Assembly (NCBI RefSeq): GCF_000817815.1
Contig: NZ_JPRD01000068.1
Span: 51,865 to 115,864, forward strand
Source of the DNA: Vibrio owensii CAIM 1854 = LMG 25443
GTDB taxonomy: Bacteria; Pseudomonadota; Gammaproteobacteria; Enterobacterales; Vibrionaceae
Length of the DNA stretch: 64,000 nucleotides
Reading direction: 5' to 3'
Part shown: positions 63,851 to 64,000 of the stretch, in pieces
Layout: each line of letters starts with the position of its first letter
How positions within the stretch are numbered: position 1 is the first letter of the stretch
Notes under the pieces: generated by a model
The model's database searches: none
What the model was told of the DNA's origin: nothing
The model's input: the letters and a program-made list of their open reading frames with translations, nothing else
Program-made: the position numbers and the translations under genes

Positions 63851-63948
63851 TGATCAATTTAGTAAACAGGAAAGGTATACAGGCTTTAGAAAATGATGAG
63901 CCTTTATAGGAGAGTTCTTGGTAATCAAATTTACTTTGCTTCAAATGC

Positions 63949-63981
63949 AAAAAAGCCCACTCTTTCGAGTGGGCTTCTTCA
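63949..63981 (-). terminator. Terminator of an rRNA operon on the minus strand
   Basis: GCCCACTC/GAGTGGGC hairpin; on the minus strand the T run follows, consistent with transcription entering from the right edge. Confidence 0.85.
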
Positions 63982-63987
63982 AATTTA

Positions 63988-64000
63988 AAGCCTGGCGATG
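63988..64000 (-). rRNA. rrf: 5S rRNA 3' end (partial, runs off the window)
   Basis: Read on the minus strand the last bases are CATCGCCAGGCTT, the conserved 3' end of vibrio 5S rRNA, followed by a strong terminator. Only about 13 bases are in the window, so this rests on a short match and its position. Confidence 0.6.

Noticed and set aside
1..64000. CRISPR arrays, insertion sequences, prophage or integron parts
   Set aside because: I saw no regular short repeats with spacers, no transposase or integrase frames, and no terminal inverted repeats; the gene content is core throughout.

Overview
The window is core chromosome of a Vibrio, most likely a member of the Harveyi group. This rests on protein similarity and gene order recalled from that genus, not on a search. 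Nearly all of it is housekeeping DNA with short gaps, strong rho-independent terminators and even codon use. I see no insertion sequence, prophage, integron, CRISPR array or tRNA gene. The left edge cuts into psd. The right edge appears to enter the 3' end of an rRNA operon on the minus strand: a terminator followed by the last bases of a 5S rRNA.

Layout. 0-5.7 kb: psd (partial), a DASS/SLC13 anion symporter, a methyl-accepting chemotaxis protein split by a one-base frameshift, and a DMT permease. 5.7-12.2 kb: gpmI, then yibN-secB-gpsA-cysE-envC. 12.2-15.4 kb (minus strand): a DHH phosphoesterase, a TetR regulator, a VanZ-like protein and epmA. 15.8-24.8 kb: frdABCD, a nitroreductase, an SPFH protein, divergent efp/epmB, an MgtC-like protein and a secreted repeat protein. 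25-31 kb: groES-groEL (minus strand) with a heat-shock type promoter, a MATE exporter, pfkA and fieF. 31-34 kb: cpxP divergent from cpxRA, with CpxR boxes between them. 34-41 kb: Fur-controlled Mn-type sodA, trmL, fxsA, aspA-dcuA and dsbD. 41-57 kb: an acetate and signalling region, consisting of a CrbR-like regulator, marC, a DUF4212/sodium:solute symporter pair, a small protein, a Fur-controlled fagA-like gene with fumC, a CrbS-like transporter/hybrid kinase, an HcaT-like permease, a CBS/DUF294 protein, a DEDDh exonuclease and acs. 57-63.7 kb: aroQ-accB-accC, prmA, dusB-fis and a diguanylate cyclase.

Several sets of genes work together. EF-P, its ligase EpmA and the aminomutase EpmB all lie within about 9 kb. 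AspA, DcuA and FrdABCD provide an aspartate to fumarate to succinate anaerobic route, with DASS and FumC adding C4-dicarboxylate capacity. CpxRA and CpxP form an envelope stress loop. Fur boxes precede both sodA and fagA-fumC, replacing iron enzymes with Mn or iron-free ones. CrbS, CrbR, the symporter pair and Acs form an acetate-scavenging circuit that also carries a poorly characterised CBS/nucleotidyltransferase protein and an exonuclease.

I found no clearly new multigene system. The best leads are the CBS-nucleotidyltransferase/exonuclease pair linked to acs, the fagA-like gene under a near-consensus Fur box, the frameshifted chemoreceptor, a repeat-like element after groEL, and a duplicated 3' end of the SPFH gene.
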